Source of the DNA: a virus
DNA length: 38,382 nucleotides
IMG/VR virus record: IMGVR_UViG_3300043331_000832
Span: 1-38,382 of that record
Strand: one strand, 5' to 3'
This document shows, piece by piece, positions 24,018 to 32,275 of the stretch. The position numbers and the translations under genes are program-made. The notes beneath the pieces are model-generated. The model saw only the letters and a list, made by a program, of their open reading frames with translations. It did not search any database and had not been told where the DNA came from. Each line of letters starts with the position of its first letter. Positions within the stretch are counted from its first letter, which is position 1.

Positions 24018-25040
24018 TTACGCCACAGTGGCGAAGGAGTTGAGAACCGTTGCCGTAACCAGCGGAGTGCCAGCATCCGGAGCAACTGCCCGGATTTCAA
24101 GATCATGCTCCATCACATCATCACCGGAAGGCTCCAGCGAGAAGGGGGCGATGATCGCGGAGGGAACCGTGAACACTGCTTCGTAGTTCACGCCAGGGTC
24201 AGCCCCAGCAACATCTTCGTAAGTGGTGATGGTGATCTCAACATCATCCTTGTAGGACAGACCCAGCGGAACCGTCGCCGCCGGATCACCCCACATGGCA
24301 GTCTTCCACAGCGTGGAATCCTCGGGGCGAATGGTCACGCCCATCGTCATCTCCCGCCGCTTCTCGGTGAGGGCACCCAGGAACAGCGACCCGAGACGGA
24401 AGTCATCATCTTCGAGGTTGTTGTTGATGTCGAGCGAGAAACTCTTAGCAGGAAGAGCGACTCCACCCCACGCCACTTCGATGTTCGTACCAACGATCAG
24501 AGGGCTTGTGTCCTGCCGCTGGCTCCCCACAGCAGTGGGGGTGGGATCCAGGGCTTGAGTCAGCCCGATCATCCCGGCCGTGCCCATGAGGTAGCCATCC
24601 GCATCCGCTTCAAGGTGGAAGGTGTTCACCTTGCAGTCGGTATACATGAACTCTTCGTAGCCGTTGCCAACCTTCTCCTCAACCGAAATCCACGGAAGGG
24701 TGTCGGCCGGAGTCACCGTATGCGTAAAGCCAGTGTTGGCAGCACCAGCGGAGCCAGCTTGTCCGAGAGCACCCTTGAGAAGAGTGGCAAGACTCTCCAT
24801 CCGGACGTACATCTCATACTCACCACTGAAACTGATGGGGCCAAGCTGAGCGTCAGGGATGTCTCGGTTGCCACCGATTTCGGGATCAGGAATCAGAAGA
24901 TCTCGATTGCCACCAAGTGCCCCGGATCGAATACGAATGAAGACACCCTGGTTGGGGGCCACAGCCCCAGGGTCGGCATAGACCCCCTTCGTGGCCTGAG
25001 TCCTCAGGCCAACATGGCCAGACTGAGAGAGAAATGCCAT
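24018..25040 (-). CDS. Major tail (tube) protein
   Basis: The 340-residue protein polymerises into the tail tube. It begins MAFLSQSGHVGLRTQATKGV and contains typical tube features: a beta-rich core with FSGEYEMYVRMESLATLLKG, TDCKVNTFHLEADADGYLMG and a SFSLDINNNLEDDDFRLGSL segment. Its position immediately before the frameshifted chaperone and tape measure gives the clearest support. AGGAGG lies ten bases before the ATG, inside the end of the preceding gene's coding sequence. A strong stem-loop follows the stop, consistent with high expression. Confidence 0.88.
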   Translation of the reverse strand: MAFLSQSGHVGLRTQATKGVYADPGAVAPNQGVFIRIRSGALGGNRDLLIPDPEIGGNRDIPDAQLGPISFSGEYEMYVRMESLATLLKGALGQAGSAGAANTGFTHTVTPADTLPWISVEEKVGNGYEEFMYTDCKVNTFHLEADADGYLMGTAGMIGLTQALDPTPTAVGSQRQDTSPLIVGTNIEVAWGGVALPAKSFSLDINNNLEDDDFRLGSLFLGALTEKRREMTMGVTIRPEDSTLWKTAMWGDPAATVPLGLSYKDDVEITITTYEDVAGADPGVNYEAVFTVPSAIIAPFSLEPSGDDVMEHDLEIRAVAPDAGTPLVTATVLNSFATVA

Positions 25041-25042
25041 GG

Positions 25043-25399
25043 CTAGTTATCCTCCTGAGCCTCTTCGACGGCTTCGATGAGTTCATCCTTGCTCATCGAA
25101 GAGCGACCCTCGATATCCAGTTCCTTGGCCGCCTCCAATGCTTCTTCCTTTGTTGCATCAGGAGGCAGAACAACTTCAGGCTCAGAGGGGCGAGCCTCAG
25201 TGCCCGGAGGAGCAGCTACGCCCCCTTCTCGAACAGCAGCGATCGCATTCCGAAGGCGCTCGGCCTCTGCATCCAGACGAGCAGCAACCACCTCGTCAGA
25301 ATTTGAGCGAGACTCCTTCCGCTGATCTGCGACGGCCTCGCGAAGCTCGGCCCGAAGCCGATCAACCTCTTCGCGCTTGGCCTCAACATCGTCAGCCAT
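25043..25399 (-). CDS. Small coiled-coil protein with a HeH/Rho-N-like C-terminus
   Basis: The protein has 118 residues. Residues 1-60 are highly charged coiled coil (EAKREEVDRLRAELREAVAD). A Pro/Gly-rich linker follows (about 60-80). The C-terminal roughly 35 residues (TKEEALEAAKELDIEGRSS, then SKDELIEAVEEA) have the helix-extended loop-helix pattern of SAP/HeH/Rho-N domains, which usually bind nucleic acid or other proteins. It lies between the tail terminator and the major tail protein. No function is established. A minor head-tail role is likely from position. Confidence 0.6.
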   Translation of the reverse strand: MADDVEAKREEVDRLRAELREAVADQRKESRSNSDEVVAARLDAEAERLRNAIAAVREGGVAAPPGTEARPSEPEVVLPPDATKEEALEAAKELDIEGRSSMSKDELIEAVEEAQEDN

Positions 25400-25411
25400 G
25401 GGGTTCCTCCA

Positions 25412-25894
25412 TCACAAGGGTGTCGATTCGGATTCGGCCCAGAAGTCGGTCTGGGTAAGAAAGATGAACTGCTGTTGACCCACTTGGTTGTTCATGAACC
25501 TTTGAGTTCGCACGCCCCATCGTTGGAGTCTTTCTCTTGTACCCAAGAGGTCTTCTGTCAGGTCGCCCAAACGTACCTGAAGGTCCGCGTCGCGGTACAG
25601 CACCGTTCGGAGAATCTTCGCATCAACGGTCGCCACTTCGCGCCCTTCCTCCTCAGTTGCATACTTGACAAGAGTCTGCATTCGAATGAGGTAACGCTGA
25701 AGAGTTGGTTCCTTGGACTGCCCAGAATTCATCTCGAAAGACTGCTCATCTGGGTTCCAATCCCAAGGCCAAATCCCATAAGTCTTATCAGGGTCTCCGT
25801 TGCGGACTGGGCGTCGAACCACGGTGTAGTCAGGAAATGCAAGTTGAACCGAAGTGACAATCTCATCAGCAATGTTTGTCGGAAAGACACTCAT
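25412..25894 (-). CDS. Tail terminator protein
   Basis: The 160-residue protein begins MSVFPTNIADEIVTSVQLAF and holds an alpha/beta pattern, including YLIRMQTLVKYATEEEGREV, and a strand-rich end (QQFIFLTQTDFWAES). In lambda-like phages the terminator (gpU) caps the finished tail tube and joins it to the head. The assignment comes from length, the N-terminal helix and the position between the gpG(Mu)-like protein and the tail tube gene. It overlaps the preceding gene by four bases (ATGA). Confidence 0.7.
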   Translation of the reverse strand: MSVFPTNIADEIVTSVQLAFPDYTVVRRPVRNGDPDKTYGIWPWDWNPDEQSFEMNSGQSKEPTLQRYLIRMQTLVKYATEEEGREVATVDAKILRTVLYRDADLQVRLGDLTEDLLGTRERLQRWGVRTQRFMNNQVGQQQFIFLTQTDFWAESESTPL

Positions 25895-26445
25895 ACTGTC
25901 ATTCCGATCACTTGCGTGACAATGTGCGCTTCCAATCGAGCCAAAAGCTCAACCATGTCGGTTTCATCAACAGCAAGAACCGGACGCGGGGGAGTGGGGC
26001 CAGTTCCAGGGAAAGGATTTTCTCCCGATGACGCTCCTTGCTGAGCCGTTCGCAACTTCTTGGCCAGAACTGGATCAGGCACATCACCAGGCAAATCCAT
26101 CGATGCCGACATTGGCCCTTGGGTCACATCATGGGCCGTGGTCACAAACTCTTCCAGGTCACCAGTTCGGATGTTGATTGGCGTGTCAGCAGGGAACCCA
26201 AGAGCTTCTCGAATCTGATTAGTTGATTCTTGAAGCCTTGGCCAATCGCCAGACTTTCTGTCACCTTCGTAGGCGAACCTCAAACCAATCTCTTCATGTA
26301 ACCAATTTGCCGCTTTGTCATCCAAGAACCCCGCCAAGCTAGGACCTGATACGGCAACCATGGCGAAGCTCAACATGGCTTGCGTTTCAAAAGAATCAAC
26401 GCGGACATTCCACGAAGTTCTAGGTTGAAGCCCAGGAACCGCCAT
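25891..26445 (-). CDS. Neck / virion morphogenesis protein (Mu gpG-like)
   Basis: The 184-residue protein has a helical N-terminus, then RFAYEGDRKSGDWPRLQEST (about 56-75), a REALGF segment and INIRTGDLEEFVT (about 90-102). This W-x-x-L-x-x-x-T ... R-x-G-x-L pattern is shared with phage virion morphogenesis proteins of the Mu gpG/P2 gpS type, which complete the tail or neck. The PRPVLAVDETD segment near 152-162 is another shared feature. It begins in a one-base overlap (TAATG) with the head-tail connector gene and ends in a four-base overlap with the tail terminator gene. Confidence 0.7.
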   Translation of the reverse strand: MAVPGLQPRTSWNVRVDSFETQAMLSFAMVAVSGPSLAGFLDDKAANWLHEEIGLRFAYEGDRKSGDWPRLQESTNQIREALGFPADTPINIRTGDLEEFVTTAHDVTQGPMSASMDLPGDVPDPVLAKKLRTAQQGASSGENPFPGTGPTPPRPVLAVDETDMVELLARLEAHIVTQVIGMTV

Positions 26446-26903
26446 TATGGAGCTTCGCCAGGCTGAGCGAAGGTCGGGACTCCTCTGTACACCGTCTCCT
26501 CGAAGGCGGTCACCATGGATTCTTCGTCGTAAACGACACCCAAAGGAGTCTTTGTTCCGGCCTCGGTTGTCGGGACAAGCCCTGATGACAGATCAATAAC
26601 ACCATTGGCAATGAGCATTAAAGACTCATGAGCTTCCTTTATCAGTGAAGCTCCATAAGCGTGAAGATTATTATCCTCTCCGCCCACATATTGGGCCAAG
26701 ATGATACGACCTGATGCCAGCTTGTTATTGATGTCTTTGAGCAACAAAGACTCAGTAGAAGTCAGAGGAGACAAAGGAAGGTCGTACACAAACCCTAGCT
26801 TGGAGTCCATTTCATCTTTGGCAGCATCGACGAACTTTTGAAGATCGATGGAGCCTGGATTCATGTCACCAAGGAGAAGGTCGGACACCTGTGAATAGGC
26901 CAT
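26445..26903 (-). CDS. Head-tail connector protein
   Basis: The 152-residue, mainly helical protein begins MAYSQVSDLLLGDMNPGSID and has the DAAKDEMDSKLGFVYDLPL segment typical of gp6/DUF1320-type connectors that sit under the portal. The position between the head genes and the Mu gpG-like gene agrees. The sequence support is by pattern and gene order only. It shares one base with the next gene (TAATG). Confidence 0.7.
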   Translation of the reverse strand: MAYSQVSDLLLGDMNPGSIDLQKFVDAAKDEMDSKLGFVYDLPLSPLTSTESLLLKDINNKLASGRIILAQYVGGEDNNLHAYGASLIKEAHESLMLIANGVIDLSSGLVPTTEAGTKTPLGVVYDEESMVTAFEETVYRGVPTFAQPGEAP

Positions 26904-26922
26904 CCTTTGTCTCCCCTACAGC

Positions 26923-27342
26923 TTACTCAGGCGGAACGACAGAAGCCTTGCTGGTCCCCCCACCGCTGCTCTTGGAACTTGACTTCGTAGCAGATTCCTC
27001 TTCTCCCTCCGGATCATCAAGCTGATCCGGTGCCAGAGGGGCACTGCCCTTCCGCATTTCAGGAGCATCAGGATCGAGAGCCACAAAAGCCCCAGCGCCC
27101 TCCTCTTCGGATCCAGGGACGGCTCCGACCTCCTTGGAATGGCGATAACCATGCACAGTGGTCGGAGCAGCCAGATCCTCAGCATGCTGAAGCGCATACT
27201 CAGCACGAGCCTTCTCCTCACCCTCCCCGAAGAGCGGGCGATTCTGCTCATAAGCAGCGTTGGCATACTCCGGGGCAACCCCGACGTATTCACCGTCGCC
27301 GGTCTCGAAGGGGGTTCCCTTCGTATCGTCCTTTTCAGCCAC
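26923..27342 (-). CDS. Acidic unknown protein between capsid and connector genes
   Basis: The 139-residue protein is strongly acidic. It has a central helical piece (AAYEQNRPLFGEGEEKARAE) and a low-complexity Ser/Gly/Lys tail (ESATKSSSKSSGGGTSKAS). The start is a GTG with AAGGAG seven bases upstream. It has no recognisable domain. Small proteins in this position can be head accessory proteins, but this one's role is unknown. The disordered tail resembles those of proteins that decorate capsids or bridge subunits. Confidence 0.65.
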   Translation of the reverse strand: MAEKDDTKGTPFETGDGEYVGVAPEYANAAYEQNRPLFGEGEEKARAEYALQHAEDLAAPTTVHGYRHSKEVGAVPGSEEEGAGAFVALDPDAPEMRKGSAPLAPDQLDDPEGEEESATKSSSKSSGGGTSKASVVPPE

Positions 27343-27363
27343 TTGGTTTCTCCTTGTGGTTCT

Positions 27364-27400
27364 GGGGGATGGCTCCCAGAGTATTCAGGAACCATCCCCC
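27364..27400 (-). terminator. Stem-loop directly after the major capsid gene
   Basis: In minus-strand RNA, GGGGGATGGUUCC (27400-27388) pairs with 27376-27364, 13 pairs including one G-U, around an 11-base loop. Only the minus-strand RNA pairs fully, because the plus-strand version has a C-A mismatch. There is no U run. It starts nine bases after the capsid stop codon and probably acts as a partial terminator or mRNA stabiliser. Confidence 0.6.
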
Positions 27401-27409
27401 CTAGCTCGA

Positions 27410-28555
27410 CTAGGCCAGCACCGTCATGGTGTAGGTCAGATCCATGTGGGGGAAGACCGGGAAAGCCTTGATCCCCGTACCGCGATCCTGACCCCACGGA
27501 TCCCGAGTTTCGGACTCCCACTCATAGAAGCCCGGCTGCCAATTCCCCTCGGGATGAGGCGAGGTCAGCGTGCGGCCAAACCCAATGGCGTCGTCAAGCT
27601 CGGCGACATCAGCGGGATCAGGCAGCAGGAAGACCTTGTTGTCCGAGAGGAAGCGGTTGTTGGTGATCGTGGTGGACCCCACCGGGCGAGTGCGATACAC
27701 AGCGTCGTACTCGATGAACTGCACACCCGTGGCCCGCTCGATGAGCACCTGAGCCGCCGAAGGACCCCACCCGTCGATCAGGTAGTACGGGTCGATGGGA
27801 GTGGTGGTGGCAGTGGCAGAGCCAGCGATGGCCAGACCCGAGCGAGCATTGAACTTGTCGCTGTTCAGCAGCGAATTCAGCACCCGACGAGAAGTGATCC
27901 CCCGATTCAGACGAACACCGTAGGTGTTGAACATCGTCTCCTGAACGGCCAGGAGATCGCGGATCGGATCAGAAGTCGAAAGTGACCAAAGGCCATTCGC
28001 CGGAGCCTCATCGGTCTGACCGGCAGGCCGATCAAAGGCAACGGTGAACTTGATCTGACCATCGTTGTAGACGATCTGATTCGTCTCAAGCGCCTGAGTG
28101 ATCATCCACTCGATCCGATTGTCCAGCTTCCGACGCCGAAGAGCATCGTCACGGGCAATCTTGGACCGGAAATCCTCAAGCTGAGAACCAACGGTGAGGG
28201 GCAGGTTGATGTCATTGACACCAAGACGACCCTGAATCAGAAGAGCCTCACGATAGCGGGACACGTCAGAGGCGGTGTAGTGATCCTTGAGCGACCAATC
28301 GATCACCGACGCACGCCCGACCCCACCATAGATCAGATCCTTCTGGGCAAGCTCGGACTCAGCGTCCTCGGCTCGCGCCGGGGCAAGACCATCAGTCAGC
28401 CCCGTCGCATAGTCGAAGATCACATCATCGCTGGGCACCTCAAGGAAGGGGGCCAGGGTACGGAGTCCGATATGGGTTGTAGGCGGCTCCATCTCGCGGA
28501 TGGTGCCGAGCGCCGTTTCCTTACGGATCAGGCGATCCTGTGGCGGAAAAGCCAT
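27410..28555 (-). CDS. Major capsid protein (lambda gpE-like)
   Basis: The 381-residue protein forms the capsid shell. It resembles the Phage_cap_E family: an N-terminal helix-rich arm, the DFRSKIARDDALRRRKLDNR helix (about 127-145), a central domain ending in EYDAVYRTRPVGS and a C-terminal strand region (FPVFPHMDLTYTMTVLA). Length and fold layout agree with gpE-type proteins. It is encoded directly after a gpD-like decoration protein, the classical lambda-type order, and it is followed by a strong stem-loop. Uncertainty concerns the exact subfamily, not the function. Confidence 0.87.
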   Translation of the reverse strand: MAFPPQDRLIRKETALGTIREMEPPTTHIGLRTLAPFLEVPSDDVIFDYATGLTDGLAPARAEDAESELAQKDLIYGGVGRASVIDWSLKDHYTASDVSRYREALLIQGRLGVNDINLPLTVGSQLEDFRSKIARDDALRRRKLDNRIEWMITQALETNQIVYNDGQIKFTVAFDRPAGQTDEAPANGLWSLSTSDPIRDLLAVQETMFNTYGVRLNRGITSRRVLNSLLNSDKFNARSGLAIAGSATATTTPIDPYYLIDGWGPSAAQVLIERATGVQFIEYDAVYRTRPVGSTTITNNRFLSDNKVFLLPDPADVAELDDAIGFGRTLTSPHPEGNWQPGFYEWESETRDPWGQDRGTGIKAFPVFPHMDLTYTMTVLA

Positions 28556-28566
28556 GTCTCAGACTC

Positions 28567-29013
28567 CTATCGGAAGTGGAGGTCGTTGGTCTCAAGAGCA
28601 ACGACCGCATCGCGGGTGGCATTGGTAAGGGCGGTGCGAACACCAGCGACGTACTCGAAGCACCAAGCCTGCACACAAGTCGCCTCATAGGTGACAGCGA
28701 TCTCCGCGTCACGCTCATTAAGCTCCCAGGGCAGGAAGGTGTCGGCCACGCCGACGATGTTGGCGGCGGTCTGGCGACCGTCAGAAGCTCCGCTATCGAA
28801 CACGCCGACCTTTCCGGAGTCGCCCCCGGACGTAATCGCCGCGATCAGAGTCCCCGGCTGAAGCACCTTCAGATCATCACCATCAATGTCTTCGGTTGGA
28901 ATCCCACCATCAGCCATGGTGTAGGAATCCGTCTTGACATCCTTGGTGGAACGAAGGTACTGATTCTTGCCGAACGGCTCACGGAGACCCGTGTTACCGC
29001 TGTAAGAAGGCAT
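28567..29013 (-). CDS. Head decoration protein (lambda gpD-like)
   Basis: The 148-residue protein contains VLQPGTLIAAITSGGDSGKV, then GASDGRQTAANIVGVADTF. This is the gpD/HDPD pattern of P-G-T-x-L-A-x-I-T followed by A-S-D-G-x-Q-T-A-x-x-I. In lambda, such proteins trimerise on the expanded capsid surface and stabilise it. The C-terminal portion (VTYEATCVQAWCFEYVAG) includes two cysteines. It lies between the maturation protease and the major capsid gene, the expected position. Confidence is good on motif plus context. Confidence 0.82.
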   Translation of the reverse strand: MPSYSGNTGLREPFGKNQYLRSTKDVKTDSYTMADGGIPTEDIDGDDLKVLQPGTLIAAITSGGDSGKVGVFDSGASDGRQTAANIVGVADTFLPWELNERDAEIAVTYEATCVQAWCFEYVAGVRTALTNATRDAVVALETNDLHFR

Positions 29014-29021
29014 TTCGTCTC

Positions 29022-30293
29022 CTACTGGTTAGAGGCCGGAGCCTCTTCGATTCCGTGCTTCACGAGCACCTTGAAACTGGGGGTCCGGAACAGCTTTTCA
29101 TCCGGCATCCCAGAGCGACGATGCTGAGCAACGATCTCCTTGGCCTGCTCAACCTCAGAAAGCGACTCTTCATCGCCAGTATCGCCAGCGGAAGGAGGCT
29201 CTCCGCCTTCCTGGCTCCCAAAGCCACCGAAGAGCGAGAGACTCGGCGCGTCCACATAGGAGGCCCGGAAGGCGTCAAACTGCTCAGTGGTCATGGTCTG
29301 AACGAGCGCCGTCATAGGTTCTCCCTGCGGCGCAGCGATCTTGTTGTCCTTGACAAGGCCGGACACAAACTCGGCCCGGTTCGTCAGAGTCGTCTCATCG
29401 CGGAATGCCTCAAGGGCATCGATGTGCGTTTGCACAGCCGCGAAGTCCGAAGTCATCTGACCGGAAATCCGGAACTGGGTAACGGGAGGCCGCTGGTGCT
29501 CAGATTCTGGGGTTGCCCCCACAAGCTGATCATCCAGGGCGGCGGCATACTCGACAGCCTTTGTCCAGTCGTCACACGCCTGTGCGTACTCCGCATCTTC
29601 GACCCACTTGGCGTAGGTCACAGCGGCCTCCCAGTCCTGAAGCGCCTTGGCGTACTCAGCCGCCCGCGCCCACTCTTCTGGGTTCACGTTGGTCTCCTTT
29701 GGATCGTCAACCACGGTCTGAGAGAACATCGCCTTGGCGGTCGCCTTGGCGTGCAGTCCCTCAACTGCACCGATGTCCACCCAGGCCAAACCAAACACCA
29801 CCGGCCAGAACAGAGCGGAATCGTTGGTCTCATACATTCCGACCTCAAGGCTCCGACTGCGCCAAGTGCCATTACGCCACTTCTCAAATCCAATGGGATC
29901 CGTGAATTCCAGATCGGCCATCAGGAAGTTGCTGTCGGTCGGATCCAGATACAGCGAGTGGATATAGCCCACCACGTCATGCACCGAATCCGAATGATCG
30001 GCCCGCATGGGCACGTTCTCGAACAATCCCGCATCCCGAAGGAGGCGGAAATGAAAGATCATTTGCTCCAGATGGCTTCGTTCCCAAGTGCGTTCAATGC
30101 CCTGAGAATCCTTGAAAGTCCCAGCCTTGAAGACCCGAGTACCTTCAACGATATAAGATCCAGATTCGGTTTGAGTAAAGCTCTGCAACGTCGCCGTCTG
30201 GTGCGTCGAAATGTTCACAAGATGACGCCCACCAGACTCAGGGGCGGCAACTGTCGCAACCCCCCCAAAGTTGTGGCGAAGCGACTTCTTCAT
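29022..30293 (-). CDS. Capsid maturation protease with scaffold region
   Basis: From the ATG at 30293 the protein has 423 residues. The protease part includes VPMRADHSDSVHDVVGYIHS (His about 100) and a conserved TWRSRSLEVGM segment (Ser about 146-148), the usual prohead serine protease pair. Residues about 190-270 are charged, Ala-rich helix containing imperfect EYA/W repeats, which resembles a scaffold. The C-terminal end is basic and may bind the capsid. The start is uncertain: a TTG at 30335 lies closer to the preceding gene but has only a weak upstream GGCGG, and neither codon has a clear ribosome site. Confidence 0.8.
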   Translation of the reverse strand: MKKSLRHNFGGVATVAAPESGGRHLVNISTHQTATLQSFTQTESGSYIVEGTRVFKAGTFKDSQGIERTWERSHLEQMIFHFRLLRDAGLFENVPMRADHSDSVHDVVGYIHSLYLDPTDSNFLMADLEFTDPIGFEKWRNGTWRSRSLEVGMYETNDSALFWPVVFGLAWVDIGAVEGLHAKATAKAMFSQTVVDDPKETNVNPEEWARAAEYAKALQDWEAAVTYAKWVEDAEYAQACDDWTKAVEYAAALDDQLVGATPESEHQRPPVTQFRISGQMTSDFAAVQTHIDALEAFRDETTLTNRAEFVSGLVKDNKIAAPQGEPMTALVQTMTTEQFDAFRASYVDAPSLSLFGGFGSQEGGEPPSAGDTGDEESLSEVEQAKEIVAQHRRSGMPDEKLFRTPSFKVLVKHGIEEAPASNQ

Positions 30294-30356
30294 GACAAGC
30301 GCAGAAGGTATCACTCCATGCGAATAGTCTCGCAAGCACCGCCAGGAAGTTCTTGG

Positions 30357-30614
30357 CTAGATAGCGATGGTTTCCGGCAACTCGTGCTGCTTGGTTTCTA
30401 CTTGCGAATGGACAATCCGAACTCGATGTCGCCGGAGGCACTCCCGACAAGTGATGTAAGCTTCCCCAGCAGTGATGACCACCTCGGCGTACAACCGACC
30501 GCCCTTCCACGTCTTAACGTGGACAAACCCATTCCCCTTAGCGTCCCTGCCCGCCATCGCCAAAAGCGGCTGGCGACTACAGAAGCATCGAATATGAAGA
30601 TCATCCATGGTCAC
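30357..30614 (-). CDS. Small zinc-knuckle protein (Com-like)
   Basis: The 85-residue protein has two cysteine pairs: a CFC motif near residues 10-12 and CREC near 56-59. Between them is a beta-rich region with NGFVHVKTWKGGRLYAEVV. The spacing (CxC...LLA...C-x2-C) recalls Mu Com, a zinc-binding translational activator, although this protein is longer. Its ATG overlaps the portal stop by four bases. A role in tuning expression of neighbouring head genes is possible, but it may be only a structural or DNA-binding protein. Confidence 0.65.
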   Translation of the reverse strand: MTMDDLHIRCFCSRQPLLAMAGRDAKGNGFVHVKTWKGGRLYAEVVITAGEAYITCRECLRRHRVRIVHSQVETKQHELPETIAI

Positions 30615-32275
30615 CCCCGAAGGGCGTCAATCTCCGCATCGATGAACCGACCAAACAAGGCCATGAAGTCCTGCGGCCCATCGAATTCATTGGGTCCAAT
30701 AGCCAACGCATCCGCCATCCAGGCTTCAGTTCTCTCATAGAACCGGTCGGCTGCCGATTCGGCCGCTTCGCGAGCCATACCTTCCGCGCAGAGTGATTCT
30801 ACGAAACGACGGTGATAACCCAACTTGGGAGTGAACGCATCGGTACCAAAGCGGTTCTCCCGCCACGCCTTCTCCACCTGGCCCTGAATCCGATTGCTGA
30901 TCTGGCGAGCAGTAGCTCTTGGCTCGCCTACGGTCGCTGGCCCATCCACCCCCGGCCTGTCCCGCTGACCCCGATCATCCTCAGGCGCAGAATCCTGCTG
31001 AACCTGACGAAGCTCCTTGACTGTCATGCCGAGAGCCAAACCAAGTTCATCAACATCAACCCCGACCCGCCCACCGCGAAGGAGTTCTTGAATGACCGCA
31101 CGAATGGTTTCCGTGTTTTGCTTGCCCTGACGACGGAACTGCCACTGACAAGTCGGGGCATTGGGCGTAAAGTTGAAACCCTTCAGGCGCTCACAGATGT
31201 AGCGATCGATGTACTCCTTCATATCGCCAGCTAGAGCGTTGAGAGTCCAAAGCCAGGTTTGCGTGTGCTGAACACCAAGGGCATTGGATCCAACATCACC
31301 CGTCCTGAACAGCAGAATGGGCGTGAACAGCGCCAGCGACATCTCCTCATCGAGACGAGACAAGTACCGCTCAAAATCAGCGCCCCGCATCTGTGATTCC
31401 AAGTATTCGATGTCGTAATCGTAAGCTGCGGTGTTGCCCACCTGCATCCGCGTAGAAGGCAAAGTCACCACACCACGAGAACGAAGGGTCCCGAGAATCG
31501 TCGCCATGGCATCCCGGCCAGAGACGAAAGTCCCATCCTCCTGCTCGATCATGTCCTCAAAAGGCGCACGACCAATGGGCGTCGGCTCACCGAATCGCTC
31601 GTAGTACCGATTGGCAAACAGATGCACAAGAGTTGAAAAGTACCAGGGAGCGAACGCCGACTTGAGAAGCTGGCGACCGTAGTAATCGCCGTTCTCCATC
31701 AAGATGGGATACCAGAGCGTGTTCTCAACAGGAATGTTGGGAACGCCATGCTGCCGAATCCCATCGTAGATCTTGAATTTGGGCGGAAGCGTGTTTGCTG
31801 GCGCCCAACCCTTCACTTCCTTCCACTTCACATTGCATTCTTCCGGAACGAGATCCTTGAACTTGCTGATCTCGACATACCCCGTGATGGCGTTGTTCTC
31901 GTATTCGATGGCGATCGGTGAATAGCCCGCCCACAACGATTGCGACATCGCCCTGATCAAGCGCGTCCACATCCGCCGAAGGTTGTCCTCCACCATGTTC
32001 TGGATCTTGGAGTCTTCACATTCGATCCACCAATCGATCTGGTGGAGCATGAACGTCAACAAGCTGAGCGAAGCATTGATCTGCGGGTGATACCGCATCG
32101 CCCGGTAGTCAGCCAGAGTTAGCGCATCCAAGTTGAACTGAAGGATCGCTCCACCAGGGAGTTGATTGAAGATAACGTCTCGCCCGGCCCAATCACCGAA
32201 AGCTGGACCCAGCTTGGGGGCCGGAGCCTTTTTGAAGGTGTCGAGTGGTTGACCATTGGGACCGAGCAAGGTCAT
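30611..32275 (-). CDS. Portal protein
   Basis: The 554-residue protein forms the dodecameric channel through which DNA is packaged. It contains NASLSLLTFMLHQIDWWIEC (about 67-86), MSQSLWAGYSPIAIEYENN near 110-128 and a YLSRLDEEMSLALFTPILL segment near 300, all typical of DUF935-type portals. After about 430 there is a charged linker, then a helical tail (TARQISNRIQGQVEKAWREN) extending the usual core. It overlaps the large terminase gene by four bases (ATGA). Confidence 0.88.
   Translation of the reverse strand: MTLLGPNGQPLDTFKKAPAPKLGPAFGDWAGRDVIFNQLPGGAILQFNLDALTLADYRAMRYHPQINASLSLLTFMLHQIDWWIECEDSKIQNMVEDNLRRMWTRLIRAMSQSLWAGYSPIAIEYENNAITGYVEISKFKDLVPEECNVKWKEVKGWAPANTLPPKFKIYDGIRQHGVPNIPVENTLWYPILMENGDYYGRQLLKSAFAPWYFSTLVHLFANRYYERFGEPTPIGRAPFEDMIEQEDGTFVSGRDAMATILGTLRSRGVVTLPSTRMQVGNTAAYDYDIEYLESQMRGADFERYLSRLDEEMSLALFTPILLFRTGDVGSNALGVQHTQTWLWTLNALAGDMKEYIDRYICERLKGFNFTPNAPTCQWQFRRQGKQNTETIRAVIQELLRGGRVGVDVDELGLALGMTVKELRQVQQDSAPEDDRGQRDRPGVDGPATVGEPRATARQISNRIQGQVEKAWRENRFGTDAFTPKLGYHRRFVESLCAEGMAREAAESAADRFYERTEAWMADALAIGPNEFDGPQDFMALFGRFIDAEIDALRG

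Noticed and set aside
29055-30740. Plus-strand frame of about 561 codons opposite the capsid protease and zinc-knuckle genes
   Set aside because: It crosses three well-supported minus-strand gene boundaries and has no recognisable domain.
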